From: Zarea fungicola
Lineage: Eukaryota > Ascomycota > Sordariomycetes > Hypocreales > Cordycipitaceae
DNA: 64,000 bases
Reading direction: 5' to 3'
NCBI GenBank assembly: GCA_900169235.1
Contig: FWCC01000123.1
Span: 62,001-126,000, forward strand
The position numbers and the translations under genes were made by a program. Within the stretch, counting starts at the first letter, position 1. Each line of letters starts with the position of its first letter. Shown piece after piece: positions 44,962 to 55,949 of the stretch. The notes beneath the pieces are model-generated. The model worked only from the letters and a program-made list of their open reading frames with translations, searched no databases and had not been told where the DNA came from.

Positions 44962-45409
44962 AAATCTCCTGTGCATTTCTGGTTTTGTTTTGTTTTTGTT
45001 TTGTTTTGCTTCCTTTTTTTTCTTCCCTTATACATATTCATGATTGGGACTGTGGGTGTGACGCACAAACTGGCGGCTCATTAGATTGCTCCTGTTGGAG
45101 CCGTTATAGAAGAGGATAAATACCTGAGGGGTTAGGTGCATCGTTGAGGGAATCTTGTCTGGATCCTTTGTTTCCTGGTAGCAAGCATAATTCATCTGAA
45201 GACTCCATCGTACATATACACAATACAAATTGGATAAACTATTCTGATCATGCATCGCTTCCATCATTCATCAATTTTCCAGGCCATATTCCATGACATG
45301 GACACCAGACACAATTAGATTCGCTATCCTAGTCCTGTCTCATTTCTATTATTTATATATCAGCCCTTTCCCACGTCCCTTTTTCTAGGCCGTGTTTGCT
45401 TTGGCAGCC
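44962..45409. other. Convergent 3' flanks
   Basis: The 448 bp between the GCLM and BUD32 stops. T-rich just after the GCLM stop, then mixed sequence. No gene seen. Confidence 0.5.
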
Positions 45410-46228
45410 TCAACCTAGCATGCTACGCTTCCGCCCTCGCATCCTCACATCTTGCAACTTCTTCAACACAGCGGGGGCCTGCTTATGTGTGCCACTATAC
45501 GCATCCAACAGCTCTCCAAACACACACTCGGCCCTCGGATGCGTGCTCGCAAAAGCCCTCTCCAGAACATACAAGTCCACCGCCCGATCCTCCTCCGCCA
45601 CTGACCCGCTGGCCAGTCCCAAATCAATAATCACAACATCTCCCTGCAGAGGTTGGGCGTCCGCTGCTGCTGCTGCTGCATCCGGCCCATTCGTCCCGGC
45701 GGCCGCAGAGGACACGGGATCCAGCATCATGTTACTCGTCGTCAAGTCCCCATGCACAATCCCAATCTTGTGCAGCCCACCCACAGCCACGCCGATCCGC
45801 CGCATTAGGCCCTTTAGCTCCTGGTCCTCTGCAATGCCGGCCGTCCGGCTCCCCAGCCACGCGTTGATGCCCACGCGCACGGGTGCGCCGCGTATCCATT
45901 CCAGCATCAGCCAGCCCTGCGCCTCGTCGATAGCGTAGAGGTCAGGCACCCGCACGCCCTCGCGCTTGCACTTTGCGAGGATGCGCGCCTCGGAGAGGAT
46001 GCGGTGCTTGGTGAGGCGCTGGTCGAGGGTCGGGTGGCGCCAGGGCTTGGAGGGGCGGTATTTGAGCGCGCAGGGGAGGGAGGGGAGGAGGTACGTCGTC
46101 TTGTAGAGGCGGCCCTCGGCCCCTTGGGTGATGAGCTCCGGGGCTGTGGAGGAGGCTCGCTGTTGGAGGATGGCGGGGAGGGGGAAGCTGTCCGCGGTGG
46201 GCAGCGGCTCTGCGTCGGCGGCGGCCAT
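45410..46228 (-). CDS. bud32: KEOPS/EKC complex kinase BUD32 (PRPK)
   Basis: A single-exon gene of 272 residues. BUD32 is the small atypical kinase or ATPase of the KEOPS complex, required for the t6A modification of ANN-decoding tRNAs and also linked to telomeres and transcription. It begins with GAEGRLYKTTYLL, a short N-lobe lacking the normal glycine loop, and has ALKYRPSKPWRHPTLD. Then come TKHRILSEARILAKCKREGV, the catalytic HGDLTTSNMMLD and the magnesium-binding IDLGLASGS. The C-terminus ends RMRGRKRSMLG, which is the family hallmark. An alanine-rich insertion (about six consecutive A after TNGPD) sits between HGD and DLG. The ATG gives MAAADAEPLP. Confidence 0.95.
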   Translation of the reverse strand: MAAADAEPLPTADSFPLPAILQQRASSTAPELITQGAEGRLYKTTYLLPSLPCALKYRPSKPWRHPTLDQRLTKHRILSEARILAKCKREGVRVPDLYAIDEAQGWLMLEWIRGAPVRVGINAWLGSRTAGIAEDQELKGLMRRIGVAVGGLHKIGIVHGDLTTSNMMLDPVSSAAAGTNGPDAAAAAADAQPLQGDVVIIDLGLASGSVAEEDRAVDLYVLERAFASTHPRAECVFGELLDAYSGTHKQAPAVLKKLQDVRMRGRKRSMLG

Positions 46229-46642
46229 TGCGGGGGAAGAGGCGGGGGTTCTCTGTATGTTTTCTCGGTCGGGGAGACAGTGTTTGACGGGCGTCTACTT
46301 GAGTTTCATTTGTTTCCGAGTGCTGTTGGAGGCTGGGGTGTATTATATCTTGAACATTTGTGTCGGTTTGCGGGGGAATAAAAAAAGTTGCTGGTCACTA
46401 TCAAACGATTTGCAAAGCTGCCCACCCCCACCACCCCACCTCAAAATATGTGCAGATCAGGCTCAGAAGAGGCATTGTGCCAGGATTAGCCCCGTTACAT
46501 TTCTAATTCTAGTGATACATTTTGTGTCATATTATTGTATAGCCATTCAGAAAATCATCTAACCTGGCTCAAAGGAAAGTGATGTCCCAGCCCGAGTCAG
46601 CGCTGTCCGACGTTATGTAAAGGGATGATGACCTTGTGTCAC
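46229..46642. other. Intergenic region, no gene seen
   Basis: The 414 bp between the BUD32 ATG and the acyltransferase stop. It holds the BUD32 promoter. No other feature. Confidence 0.5.
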
Positions 46643-48180
46643 TTATTCCAACTCTCGTATAGCCTCATCAATTTTGAGCCAGGCCTGGTCAGAAAGGGTT
46701 GCCATGAGCCAATAGTTATCAGCATGGTCCTTTCCCACAATGTAGAAATTATTAATTGCCTTTATAGGCCCTGTTTCTTTGAGGTGCAAGTAATTGACCA
46801 TTCGTCCAGGCGGATTCTTACGTGCAGTATTGCCGTGCTGGCCTTGCCTTATAACGGCTGCACTAAAGTCCGTCATTTGAATATACGCAGCTTTGGTAAG
46901 ATTATTTGTGAGGATCCCGCGCGTGTTTGTCTCGCCAATAAACGCTGTTCGGACAGATTTTTCGGCAGCCGCTCTTTGCCAGGCAGAGCGGAAGAACAAT
47001 GTGACCTGCTCTTCGGTTGCCTGCTTCGCCAGCTGCTGTCGATGCTCCAGGGCAATATTCCCAACCGATGCCGTCGATTGCTCCGGTGTCAAATATATAC
47101 CGACCATGGCAGTCAGGTTTTGGAGATGCACTCCTGTAGTTTTCTCCAGAAACGGCAAGCGGTCGCGTGCATTCATCAAGCCGATTATAGTAACGGGGTG
47201 CAATCGACGCTCGGCGGAGGCAATAGTCTTGCACATCCACGCTGTTAGAATGTCGCCTTCACTTATAAATGTGTCGCCTGCTTCCTTTCTGGCTGTTTTT
47301 GTTAGAGAATTGATAGCTCGCCGTGGGAGGAAAAGCACGCGTGTCTGCTTTGGGGGGTAGAACAGCCGGCGCCATAGAAAGAAGCAGAAAAATATGAAGA
47401 GTCGAAAGGGACCTGCATGGCGTGGTTCAATCTCCAACGCGCCACCTGGGTCCGGCATTGTACCCAGCAGACTGAGAGCGTCTTCTCTGGCGCCCATGAC
47501 GGGTGAGATCTTGTCCACTCTACCTGCCAGCATGAGAGACCAGTTCTGCAACAGAGCCGCCTGCGCCATGCCATCCATTAGTGTATGTGGCCAGGTCAAC
47601 GAGACGAGAGTGGCATCGTTGAAGGATGTCGTGTGGAGTGCCATCTGAGGTGTATCCCTGGCCAGCATTTCCTTGATTGTAGACGGGAAGTTTTTAGGTG
47701 AGGCGAAACATCGAAAGTCGGCCCCGTCGTATATGACTTTTGTATATGGGTGCAGTTGTGGTTGTGGAAACTGGCTGGCCAGCTCGTGCTCACGCAGATT
47801 CATTGTGGAAAAGTCGTCCTTTGTGAATGCAACTGCCGGTCTATCTGGAGTAAATTGTTTGGGCACATGCAACTCCAGCCCACCGCGTTTCTAAATCACA
47901 GGAGTTAAAACATGAAGCATAAAAACCGTGCAAATGCAGAGTAACTGCTAATAGTAAGGCTTACAGCTTCCCTCAATCTCCCTCCGAGCTTTCGCCAGTC
48001 GCCTTGTTCTAATAATTCTGATAGGGAACGATACAGTTTGTCGACATCCAGAACATCATTGAAGTTCATAATCCAAGAGACAAAGACGTGGTTTGTCCCG
48101 AGGGCGTCCAAGATATGAACCGGGTAGATGTCGTGTCCAGCATATGCATTGCCTTCAGCCGTGGCTGATTTGGAATCCAT
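46643..48180 (-). CDS. BAHD/transferase-family acyltransferase
   Basis: Two exons, 48180-47965 and 47890-46643, with a 74-bp GTAAGC...ATTTAG intron, give 487 residues. The N-terminus has HILDALGTNHVFVSWIMNFN and LLEQGDWRKLGGRLREA running into KRGGLELHVP across the splice, as in fungal transferase-family (PF02458-type) proteins. The catalytic HxxxD is HTLMD in SLTWPHTLMDGMAQAALLQNW, near residue 200. The second BAHD landmark, DFGWG, is not present: the aligned place reads QMTDFSAAVIRQG. A hydrophobic segment (FRLFIFFCFFLWRRLFY, about residue 255-271) is also unusual and may be a membrane-associated loop. The acyl donor and acceptor are unknown; trichothecene-type acetyltransferases belong to the same superfamily. 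This begins the accessory part of the window. Confidence 0.82.
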
Positions 48181-50281
48181 TGAGGTGATAATTTTATAAA
48201 CAAAATGAAAAAAAAAATTGGAGCAAATAAGGTAGAATTATATGGGATTCGAGTGACGAATGCATATGCCACAAGGTGCGGCCCTGGGTCTGCTTCCTCT
48301 GGATTCGCGAACCGCCGCCAACATCTAATCAGTGCTGATGGAGGTCCATAGGGTCAAAACAGAGAAATGAGAACACGGTTAGGGTTGATGTGCTAAACGG
48401 CTAGATAACTGAAGATTAAATTGCGAGTAGGAGTATTTATGGGCATGTGCTACATGGCAGAGCAAGGGGCATCCCTAGAACACGGTGGGCGTCTTGATGC
48501 ATATGGCGCGTAATTTCGACGTAACTACTAGTAACTACATTAGTTGAGGGAACATTCCTGTACACTGACGCGCCGGATTAATAATGGAGCACTGGTGGTG
48601 AAACAAGAATAGACATGAGCTATGTAAATTTTGATGAAGCTCTACCCGCTGTCAACTGTTCTGTCGTTAATTAGAGGCTGAACACTGGCCATTGATACCA
48701 GCTAGGTATTGCACTCGGTGCCGAGATGATCGCTTCCAGGGCCAGCAGGCACGGTATAAGCCGATTAACAGCGTCTGGCAGTTTGGAGAATAATAACAAA
48801 GAAGGCGGCGTATTACATGAGTTTTTGAGAGGGGAAACACGCAGTCACTTATTAATTGCTCAGTGAAGAGAAGAAAAATAACAAGGGGAGGCAGAAACGT
48901 CAAAGAATGCGCCTAACTATCCTATGGCGAATCTGAGATGGCTAACCCTAACTACCTAGAGATTGCGGCAAGATCACAATTAGCGGGCCAGACCCGACAA
49001 ATCATCACCATGTGCAAAGAACCAATCCAACCAAAGTTAACAACCAGCGGCTTTAACGTAGGATTCAGACCGCATTGGCGAGGGACAAAAAAAAGAGTTA
49101 GGGCATACGATTCCACAAAGATAATTTAATGACAACTTGATAACCAGCGAAGAAATCACTTACACCGCCAGTCAGGCCTGGAATATGGACATTGGAGGGG
49201 CAGCGGGGAATAAGCCCTGGCTTTACAGGGGCTCATGGTGCCCTAACTTAAATGGCAAGCCGCCAGAGCCCAGCCTTCAGCGAGCTAGTGATTGCGCTAG
49301 AAGTTCGTCCAACCGCTAAAACCAAGCCCCTCCAAGTCAAACCAGACTAGGGTCTTTGTTAGGCCCGTACCGGCTGGGGGCCGCTGCCGAGGAGTGGGAT
49401 GGTTGGATGGTTGGGCGGGAGCTATTCCTGTCCCGTCACACTTTCGGGGCAAACAATGGCCACCAACATGTGGGTTTTGATTTTGATTTTGAATCACATT
49501 CCTCGGGCCATGGAAATAAAATAAAAAAAAGCTCATGGTGCTGGTTCCGTGGTGCATCCGGCCTGGACGACTCGGTTGGCAGCTGAAGAATGGACCTTTG
49601 CCACAGTCTAGTAAATGATGCATCCCGGCCAACCCCGTCTGTCCTGGCCTTGTTCGCCCCTCGCCATGTGACATGACCTGCATGGATTACAGTGCAGCCG
49701 CGTATCGAGAACCAGCCTAGAGATGCTTTCCTCACATGGCTAGGAAGAGGGGCCTGGCTGGCCGTTGGCCCATTTCACAAAGGCCTAATGACGCGGCGCC
49801 AGTGAAAAAGGGCCGCAGCCCAATGTCCAGCCATTCAGTTGCCTCATCCTTTATTGAGCCTGCTGGGTGGATAATAGTTCCCAGAGTTGCATGCACTCTG
49901 CATGAGCCCAATCGAGACAAGCAAGTGGAGTGGGCTTTTATATAAACCTACTGTAATTGCGCTTTGTGCCACTTGCCACCCCTTCTGCCACACACACACA
50001 ACCGCAATACCACCACCCTTTCTGCTTCATTTACATCACCACCACCACCACCACCACCACCACCACCACCACCACCACCTCCCTCCTCCGCCGCCGCCAA
50101 ACCCCAACCGGTGCCCAACCACCAAAACGCCACCAACATCACCTCAGCGTATTACCAGATCATGACATTGCCCAACAACCAGCACGACTTTATTGCTTCA
50201 ACCGAAATCATCGCATAGCCATCGCTCGCCGGTCATCGCCGCTGTACCCCTCCGAGAGACCTCCGCTCCCCCCTTTTCAAC
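48181..50281. other. Long divergent intergenic region and leader with (CAC)n
   Basis: 2.1 kb between the acyltransferase (minus) and the membrane protein at 50282 (plus), so it contains both promoters. C-rich sequence with a (ACC)14 run at 50038-50079 and CT-rich tracts just before the ATG suggest a transcribed leader. No gene recognised at 48200-49900. Confidence 0.5.
50038..50079 (+). repeat. (ACC)14 trinucleotide microsatellite
   Basis: Forty-two bases of perfect ACC repeat, followed by CTCCTCCGCCGCCGCC. It lies about 200 bp upstream of the ATG at 50282, probably in its 5' UTR. In other frames it would encode poly-His or poly-Thr and opens long spurious frames on both strands. Confidence 0.9.
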
Positions 50282-51088
50282 ATGACGGACAATTCGGGCT
50301 TGCTCCAGTGGACGCTCGTCCTTGTCCTGACCGCCCTTCTTCTCGCCATCGTCGTCCTCGCTCAGACAGTTGGCACCTACTGGTCCGCCTACAACGTCGC
50401 CCCCCGCGAGATGAGCGTCTTCATCGACACGGTCGACTTTTCCATCCAGGAAAACGAGAGCTACGACCGCGACGTGACCAAGGTCCAGCGCCTCGAGGAC
50501 AAGATCCGCCTCGGCCAGCTGCTGCGCGAGATCCAGAAGCACGGCGACGATCTGCGCGAGGAGCTCAACGCTCTGCTCATCGCCGCCGAGGACGTCACCA
50601 CTGGCACCGGTGCCATGCGAACCAGCACACGCCTGCTCTGGGCTGCCAAGCGCACCCAGCTCGAGGACCGCGTCCGCCGCCTCGACCTCTTGCGCATGCG
50701 CTTCCTCGTCGTCTACCTCGGCATCATCACCTCCATTGCCGACAAGCAGCCCCCGCCCGCCCCGCCGCTGCCCAGGGACCCCGAGAAGGTCTTTGCGCCC
50801 TTTGCGGCGGCTGCGGCGGCCAGGTCTGCTGCCTCGACGACGGCGACGAATGGCCCCAACAACCCGCCTGCGCTGCGCAAGTCGGTCACCGAGAGCATAG
50901 TCAAGCGCCCTCCCGTGCGACGCCTCACCACCCAGGCTATCGGCCATCAGGAGACCATGGCTCGCTCTGGCCGACAGGGCTGGGCTGGCGTCGTCGAAGA
51001 ACTCCAGCTTTCGCCTCGCATGCAGCAACGCCATGCTTCCATCGAGAGGTCCATGTCAATGGATAGATCCATGTCCAGGACACCTTGA
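50282..51088 (+). CDS. Membrane protein of unknown function
   Basis: A single-exon gene of 268 residues. The first about 28 residues are a transmembrane or signal-anchor segment (LVLVLTALLLAIVVLAQTVG) and a second hydrophobic patch is RMRFLVVYLGIITSIA near residue 145. Between them is a charged helical region (VQRLEDKIRLGQLLREIQKH) rich in E, R and L. After it come a Pro/Ala-rich linker and a basic tail ending SIERSMSMDRSMSRTP. There is no recognisable catalytic motif. The codon use is strongly C/G-ending and the frame is clean, so it is a real gene. Its family was not recognised. It converges with the CMD gene. Confidence 0.7.
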   Translation: MTDNSGLLQWTLVLVLTALLLAIVVLAQTVGTYWSAYNVAPREMSVFIDTVDFSIQENESYDRDVTKVQRLEDKIRLGQLLREIQKHGDDLREELNALLIAAEDVTTGTGAMRTSTRLLWAAKRTQLEDRVRRLDLLRMRFLVVYLGIITSIADKQPPPAPPLPRDPEKVFAPFAAAAAARSAASTTATNGPNNPPALRKSVTESIVKRPPVRRLTTQAIGHQETMARSGRQGWAGVVEELQLSPRMQQRHASIERSMSMDRSMSRTP

Positions 51089-51893
51089 AGCAGCATCCCC
51101 AGCAGCAAACTGAGCAGCACTTTGATTTTCTTTTTCTCTCTTTCACGAGACAAACGGCCCCCCCAAATTTCTTCGATTACGATACAACGGCCTTTGACTT
51201 TTTCCCCTTCTTTTTTGCGATTATTCTGCGACGTCAACATCTCTTACTAATGATTACAATGTTGTACAACGACAAGTGGCAAAACGACTATTAGACCAGC
51301 ATTGCTATTTTGTTTGCGCTTCGGCCACGTAAAAATGCATCGCATAAGGCATGGAACATGGAGCATGGGAGCATGGTGCATGATGGGGTCTTTTCTTTTT
51401 TGGACAAGATTCCCGGGATATGAATGGGGTTATGGATGGATATTGGTTCACTCTTGGTATAGGGATGACATGGGATATTGAGTTGATGACAATGATGACG
51501 GAACATTACTCTTCTCTTGGCGCTTTGCGTTTTTTTTTTTTTCTCTTTTCTTTTTTTCTTCTTCGTTTTTACTCTGTTGCCCCCTCGCTTCACTTCACTG
51601 CACATAGACTAAATACCCTTCATCTCTTTGCTTTTCTTTCTGGTTCGTTTTTCCAGGTTGCAAAGTGTTGGCTACTTGTTTGTACTTCCGTTTTAACTTT
51701 TGGCCGCTCCTCTTTTCTTCTTCAATAATATCCCTCGACAGTGTTAATGTTTCAGAGTCTTTTTTGAAGCATCTTGGTTGTTTGATATTCTTCTCTGTTA
51801 ACCCCTTCGCATCCCTTCACTCTCCCCCCTTTTTGCCTAGAACAAACTTGCCATCTGTTCGTAATGCTGGAGTGCATTTTGCCGACTGTTTTC
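51089..51893. other. Convergent 3' flanks, T-rich
   Basis: This lies between the stops of the membrane protein and the CMD gene. There are long T and CT tracts near 51530-51570. No supported coding frame. Confidence 0.5.
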
Positions 51894-52689
51894 TCAATGG
51901 GCGGCATTGTCGTCTGGGCCGGTGCCATTCTTCTCTCCGACTAGATACAACTGTGTTAGAAACTCCAAGCACTCTGAAATAGATGGATTTGTTTTGCAAA
52001 GGCCAAAAAATTTACAAAATGAAAATATTCTAAAACCAGGAAAGACTTACCATCAAGTGCGACTAGGAAGCGACTTACGCAATTGTATGCGCTAACCTGC
52101 AATTCCAATTCCGTTTAGCTCTTCATCTTTCTGATGTCTGTCATGCAACCATACCCCGTGTCAAGTAAATTCGGGGGAAGGGGGCAGGTGGAAAGGTGCC
52201 TACAGTAGCCGTGATTTCCACCGTCTCTTTATCGTCAAAATGCGCCCGTATCAGTCCAAAGACATCATCTGGGACCTGCACATGCCTCGTCATCTCATCC
52301 GTATACTTCAACACGGCCCACTGCTTCTCGTTCAGCAGCGCCGCTGGCCTCGCCTCAGGCAGCGCATCCGCCTTGACCACGTCCAGGGCGCCCTGGGGCA
52401 CCCCGCCGGCGGCCGCGAGTGGAGCGTGGTGCGCCCATTCGAACCAGGCCTTGTTGCACACGGCGACGCGGCAGATGGCGAGCTCGCGGATGTCGTCCGA
52501 GAGCGACGTCCGCGTGCGAATGGCGCCGAGGAACGAGTTCCAGCCGTCGGCGACGGGCGGCGCGTGCAACAGCGCGAGATCGAGGGGGATGAGAGGGCGC
52601 GGGGCACGGCGGGCCTGTATGCGGGCGACGATGGCGGCGTCCTCGGCGGTGGTGGTGGCCGGCGGGTTATCAACGTATGGAATCTTCAT
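51894..52689 (-). CDS. Carboxymuconolactone decarboxylase family protein
   Basis: Three exons (52689-52204, 52096-52051, 51940-51894) give 192 residues. The exons rebuild the family C-terminus: EITATVSAYNCVSRFLVALD then VGEKNGTGP, ending DNAAH. The core has SDDIRELAICRVAVCNKAWF followed by EWAHH, which contains the E, Cys and His residues typical of the CMD/AhpD fold. The family includes decarboxylases and peroxidase-like enzymes, and its fungal members are mostly of unknown substrate. Introns are 107 and 110 bp with GTAGGC and GTAAGT donors. The 46-nt middle and 47-nt last exons are small. The ATG gives MKIPYVDNPP, typical of the family start. Confidence 0.85.
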
Positions 52690-53190
52690 CTTGATATTGC
52701 GTGCTTGTCGTAATTTACTACAGTCCAAGTTTTGTTTCAGATTTGTGTGAAGAATTAGAGGTGGAAGAAGAATAAACAGAGATACAGAAGAGGAAGATTA
52801 TCTTTTGCCCGGTTTTGAACTCAACGACCATCGGCGGCGGAGTCGGAGGACCACGGTAGTGAGGCACCATCGGACTCGGCACTGGGACCGGCAATGGGAA
52901 AATGGCTCGGTGGAAATACGCCGCGCGGAACTAAGAGGCCTTGTTTGCGTTTGCAACAAACTCACGACGAAATTGGATCGATTTGCAAGGAAGCTTCCGG
53001 ACATGAGTAAAACTAGGATTGTAATGTGACGAACAATCAAATTTAGATTTTACCAAAAAAAAAAAAAAAAGTTCCGTTTATAGTCCACCAAACACCATGG
53101 ACTCGGATTGCATCTTGAGTCCGCACACTAACCTTGCCTACTCCAGCGATAAAACGCCGTTTTGGTTGAGAAAGTCTGTCGCTACAGCAT
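52690..53190. other. Intergenic region, no gene seen
   Basis: This holds the CMD promoter and the 3' end of the first Zn2Cys6 regulator. A long A run lies near 53055-53070. No gene seen. Confidence 0.5.
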
Positions 53191-55431
53191 TTATGCATAT
53201 GATTGGGTGCTCCATGCCTCTCTCAGTGACTCTATGCATTGTGCTGTTGCCAAAGTTGTGTTCTTTTCGATTTGCTCCAACATGTGTACAAGCTCATCCT
53301 GCTCCTCCAATGTCTTCAAGCTTTGCCCGCCTACGAGACAGTGTTAGCGGCTTGATACAAAAAAGAAACGAGTGATATGTTCAATTGGGCTAGGAAAACA
53401 GAATACAATAAGGAACATACAAATGACCAATGGCTGCAGGGCATTTACCAGCGCTCCTGGATATCTGTTGTCGAGGGACTGCGTCAAACCGCACAACTGC
53501 AAGGTATGTCGTCTTATTTCGGCCTAAGTAGACATTTTTGTTAGCCAGGGTTTACGAGGAATATGGCGTGTAAAGAGACGCTTCCGGAATGTTTGGTACC
53601 TCAACTATTCGCCAGAAATGTAGAAATCCCATGCCTTTTGGTCGATGTGGATTGTGGAGTGCGAGCAGAACTTTAACAAGGTGATAGAATTGCATCGCAA
53701 CGACTGTGGTTTCGTCAGCACTTCCAAGATGGGACAAAAATAAATGACCAAATGGGGATTTGGATATGAGAGTTGTACTTACTATGCCATGTACAACTAT
53801 ACATAATCTCCGGGAATGGTTTTCGCTCTTCAAACATGTACAATGGCCGAAACGTCTCTGGCAGCGTCTCCTTCCATGTATCCGTCTCGTGTTGCAGCTC
53901 ATCCCAGCGTTTCGCATACTCTGGGTTATTTTCAGCATCCTCTCCAAAGCAGTGGTCGATGACCTCGGCGGTCAGCATCGTCATCTTCTCCGTCTTGACG
54001 TAGTCCGTGTCCCCGGCCCAGGTGATGTCCACCTTCCAGCTGCTCGGCCGTATCGTGGTCGGTTTCCGCGTGGCCAGCGCCACCATGATCTCCTCCCGAA
54101 AATAAGTCCAAAAGGCCGTGCGCTTCAAGGCCCGATAGCCAATGTTTCGGCGGTTGTGGGTGAAGAGCGAGGAGCAGCCGCGCAGATGTCGCTGATGATC
54201 TGTCTCGTAGCTCATCATCTCGTACATTCGAAGAATGACGGTGGATATGGGCAGCACATTGTCCAGCGTAGTTGATGGATCTGCAAGAGCGGGGATGAGT
54301 CCCTGGATGCACAGATCATGGTAGTGGACGGCGCAGATGTCGTCGCAGGATCCATCGAGGCGATGGAGATGGCATGCTGAGAAGGCGAGGATGGCATGTA
54401 AGAGAATCGGGCAGCTTAGTGCTAGATAGGGAACAAAGGTCTCAAATTGCCGTTGCGGATCATTTAAGTCGAGCTGTAACGCCAGTTAGAGTGATTCTTC
54501 TTCTCTCAGCGGATGAACTTTTAAAGCACTAACCCAACAGGCGAGATTGTTGATAAAGTTTCGAAGAAGGCGAGCAATTAGAGGGTCGCTGATGGGTTGT
54601 ATGGGACCATGTGTATACAGAGTTGATTCTGACATTCGCATTCTGACCAAAGATTTCACTGGATCGGTAGACTCTGTGCTTATGATTGAGTTTGGAGACG
54701 TCAAGTCTACTGCATGAGGCGTTGCAATATCTGTCGCGTCGTCTCTCACCACCTCGGACACAGCAACATTCGGTGTCGGAACTAACTTACAATTAGAAAA
54801 TAAACTTGAGCAGCTGTCGTCCATGAACTTACCATCGCGAACAGGAGGCCTAAATGGTGAATCTGATGGCTCAATTGTACCATCAGTGGAGATATCTTGC
54901 CCTGGAGTGGATGCGCTGAACGGATCTGAGGAAGCGTCTCCTCCAACGTCCACAGAGTGCACAAATGTTACTATAGGAACAAATTAGAGCTGCATTGAGG
55001 CAAATTGTAACACGACCTACCCTGTGACGGGGTATCTAGCCACACATGCTCGGCCGAGAATTGGAACCGGCCATCAGTTGGACTCGGCCCAGTACTGGAT
55101 TGGATAGCAAAATCATATTGGCAGTCTCGGTATCCAATTTCACAATGCCGACAAGTAGGTTTTTTCTCGTCGCCTGGTTTCAGTTAATATATATGAGGGG
55201 GCAATATGGAAAGTCAACAAATTGTCCTACACTTGATATGTCGCCTCCGGCAGGTCACACTGTTGATGGTGGCTCACTTAGCTACAAGCCAACCTGAAGG
55301 AAAAAGAAATTCTCATTTCAACATACCAGCCTAAATAAAATGTTAGAATCGCTGATTATTCAGTTTCAGTATAGAACAATTTAATTACCGGTCTTGACCC
55401 GCTTGTGCAGCTCCTGGCCCGGCGGTGCCAT
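53191..55431 (-). CDS. Zn2Cys6 transcription factor 1, ten exons with an inferred 4-nt exon
   Basis: Exons inferred: 55431-55389, 55330-55327 (4 nt), 55259-55231, 55173-55021, 54970-54833, 54781-54534, 54473-53783, 53703-53600, 53523-53421, 53330-53191. They give 550 residues with frame kept at every junction. The zinc cluster, residues 16-43, is C-x2-C-x6-C-x6-C-x2-C-x6-C: CVTCRRRHIKC then DEKKPTCRHCEIGYRDC. The first cysteine is created only if the GCTG microexon (between a TTATTTAG acceptor and a GTATGT donor) is included. The rest is a fungal-specific regulatory domain with LLRNFINNLACW, YLALSCPILLHAILAFSA and MQFYHLVKVLLALHNPH. Targets are unknown; tandem with a second Zn2Cys6 gene at 55950-57886 on the same strand. 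Exon details are by eye and less certain in the 5' part. Confidence 0.78.
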
Positions 55432-55949
55432 TGTCCAAACTGCAGCCCTGCCTTGCGACGTTACCTTTGGCAAAGTGCTTGGATCATGGCACCCAGCTAC
55501 TCGTCGTCTCAGCCTCGAGTGTAAGCAAGTATTCAAGACGGCAATAAAGTGACCGGAACTGAATCGCGGGGGTTGAAGCTCGTACTCCACGTGATGTCTG
55601 GGGAATGTGGGTGACCAAAGCCTCGACAGCCACCAGCTGTGGTCTACTAGACCACTTCAGGTAATGCGGACGACCGACCCCATTAATAGACTACTTTGAC
55701 TTTTGCCCATCACTATTTGACAGTTATTCTAAGAAAGAACGATGCCAATTTCATGTATAATGCTAATTTTGCTACGATATTTAATCTAGTTCTTGCCCAT
55801 TTACTGGTGAGCTGCTGGCTGTGTTTCGTCGGCAAAACTAACAACCATCCCAGAGTCAGGCACAGTACTGCCTAAGTCCGCTGTGGATTTGAACGACTCA
55901 TGCTTTAGCATTTTATTCAAGCCGTCGTAAGTTTCCATCGTCTCAATGT
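55432..55949. other. Intergenic region between two regulators
   Basis: About 0.5 kb that must contain the promoter of the first regulator and the 3' end of the second. Nothing else recognised. Confidence 0.5.

Noticed and set aside
50198..51034. Antisense frame of 278 codons over the membrane-protein gene
   Set aside because: Made open by GC-rich third positions of the sense gene; no own features.
49957..51066. Long plus-strand frame (369 codons) overlapping the membrane-protein gene
   Set aside because: It is opened by the (ACC)n repeat and is R/P/H-rich, the usual look of an out-of-frame shadow of the strongly GC-biased real gene at 50282.
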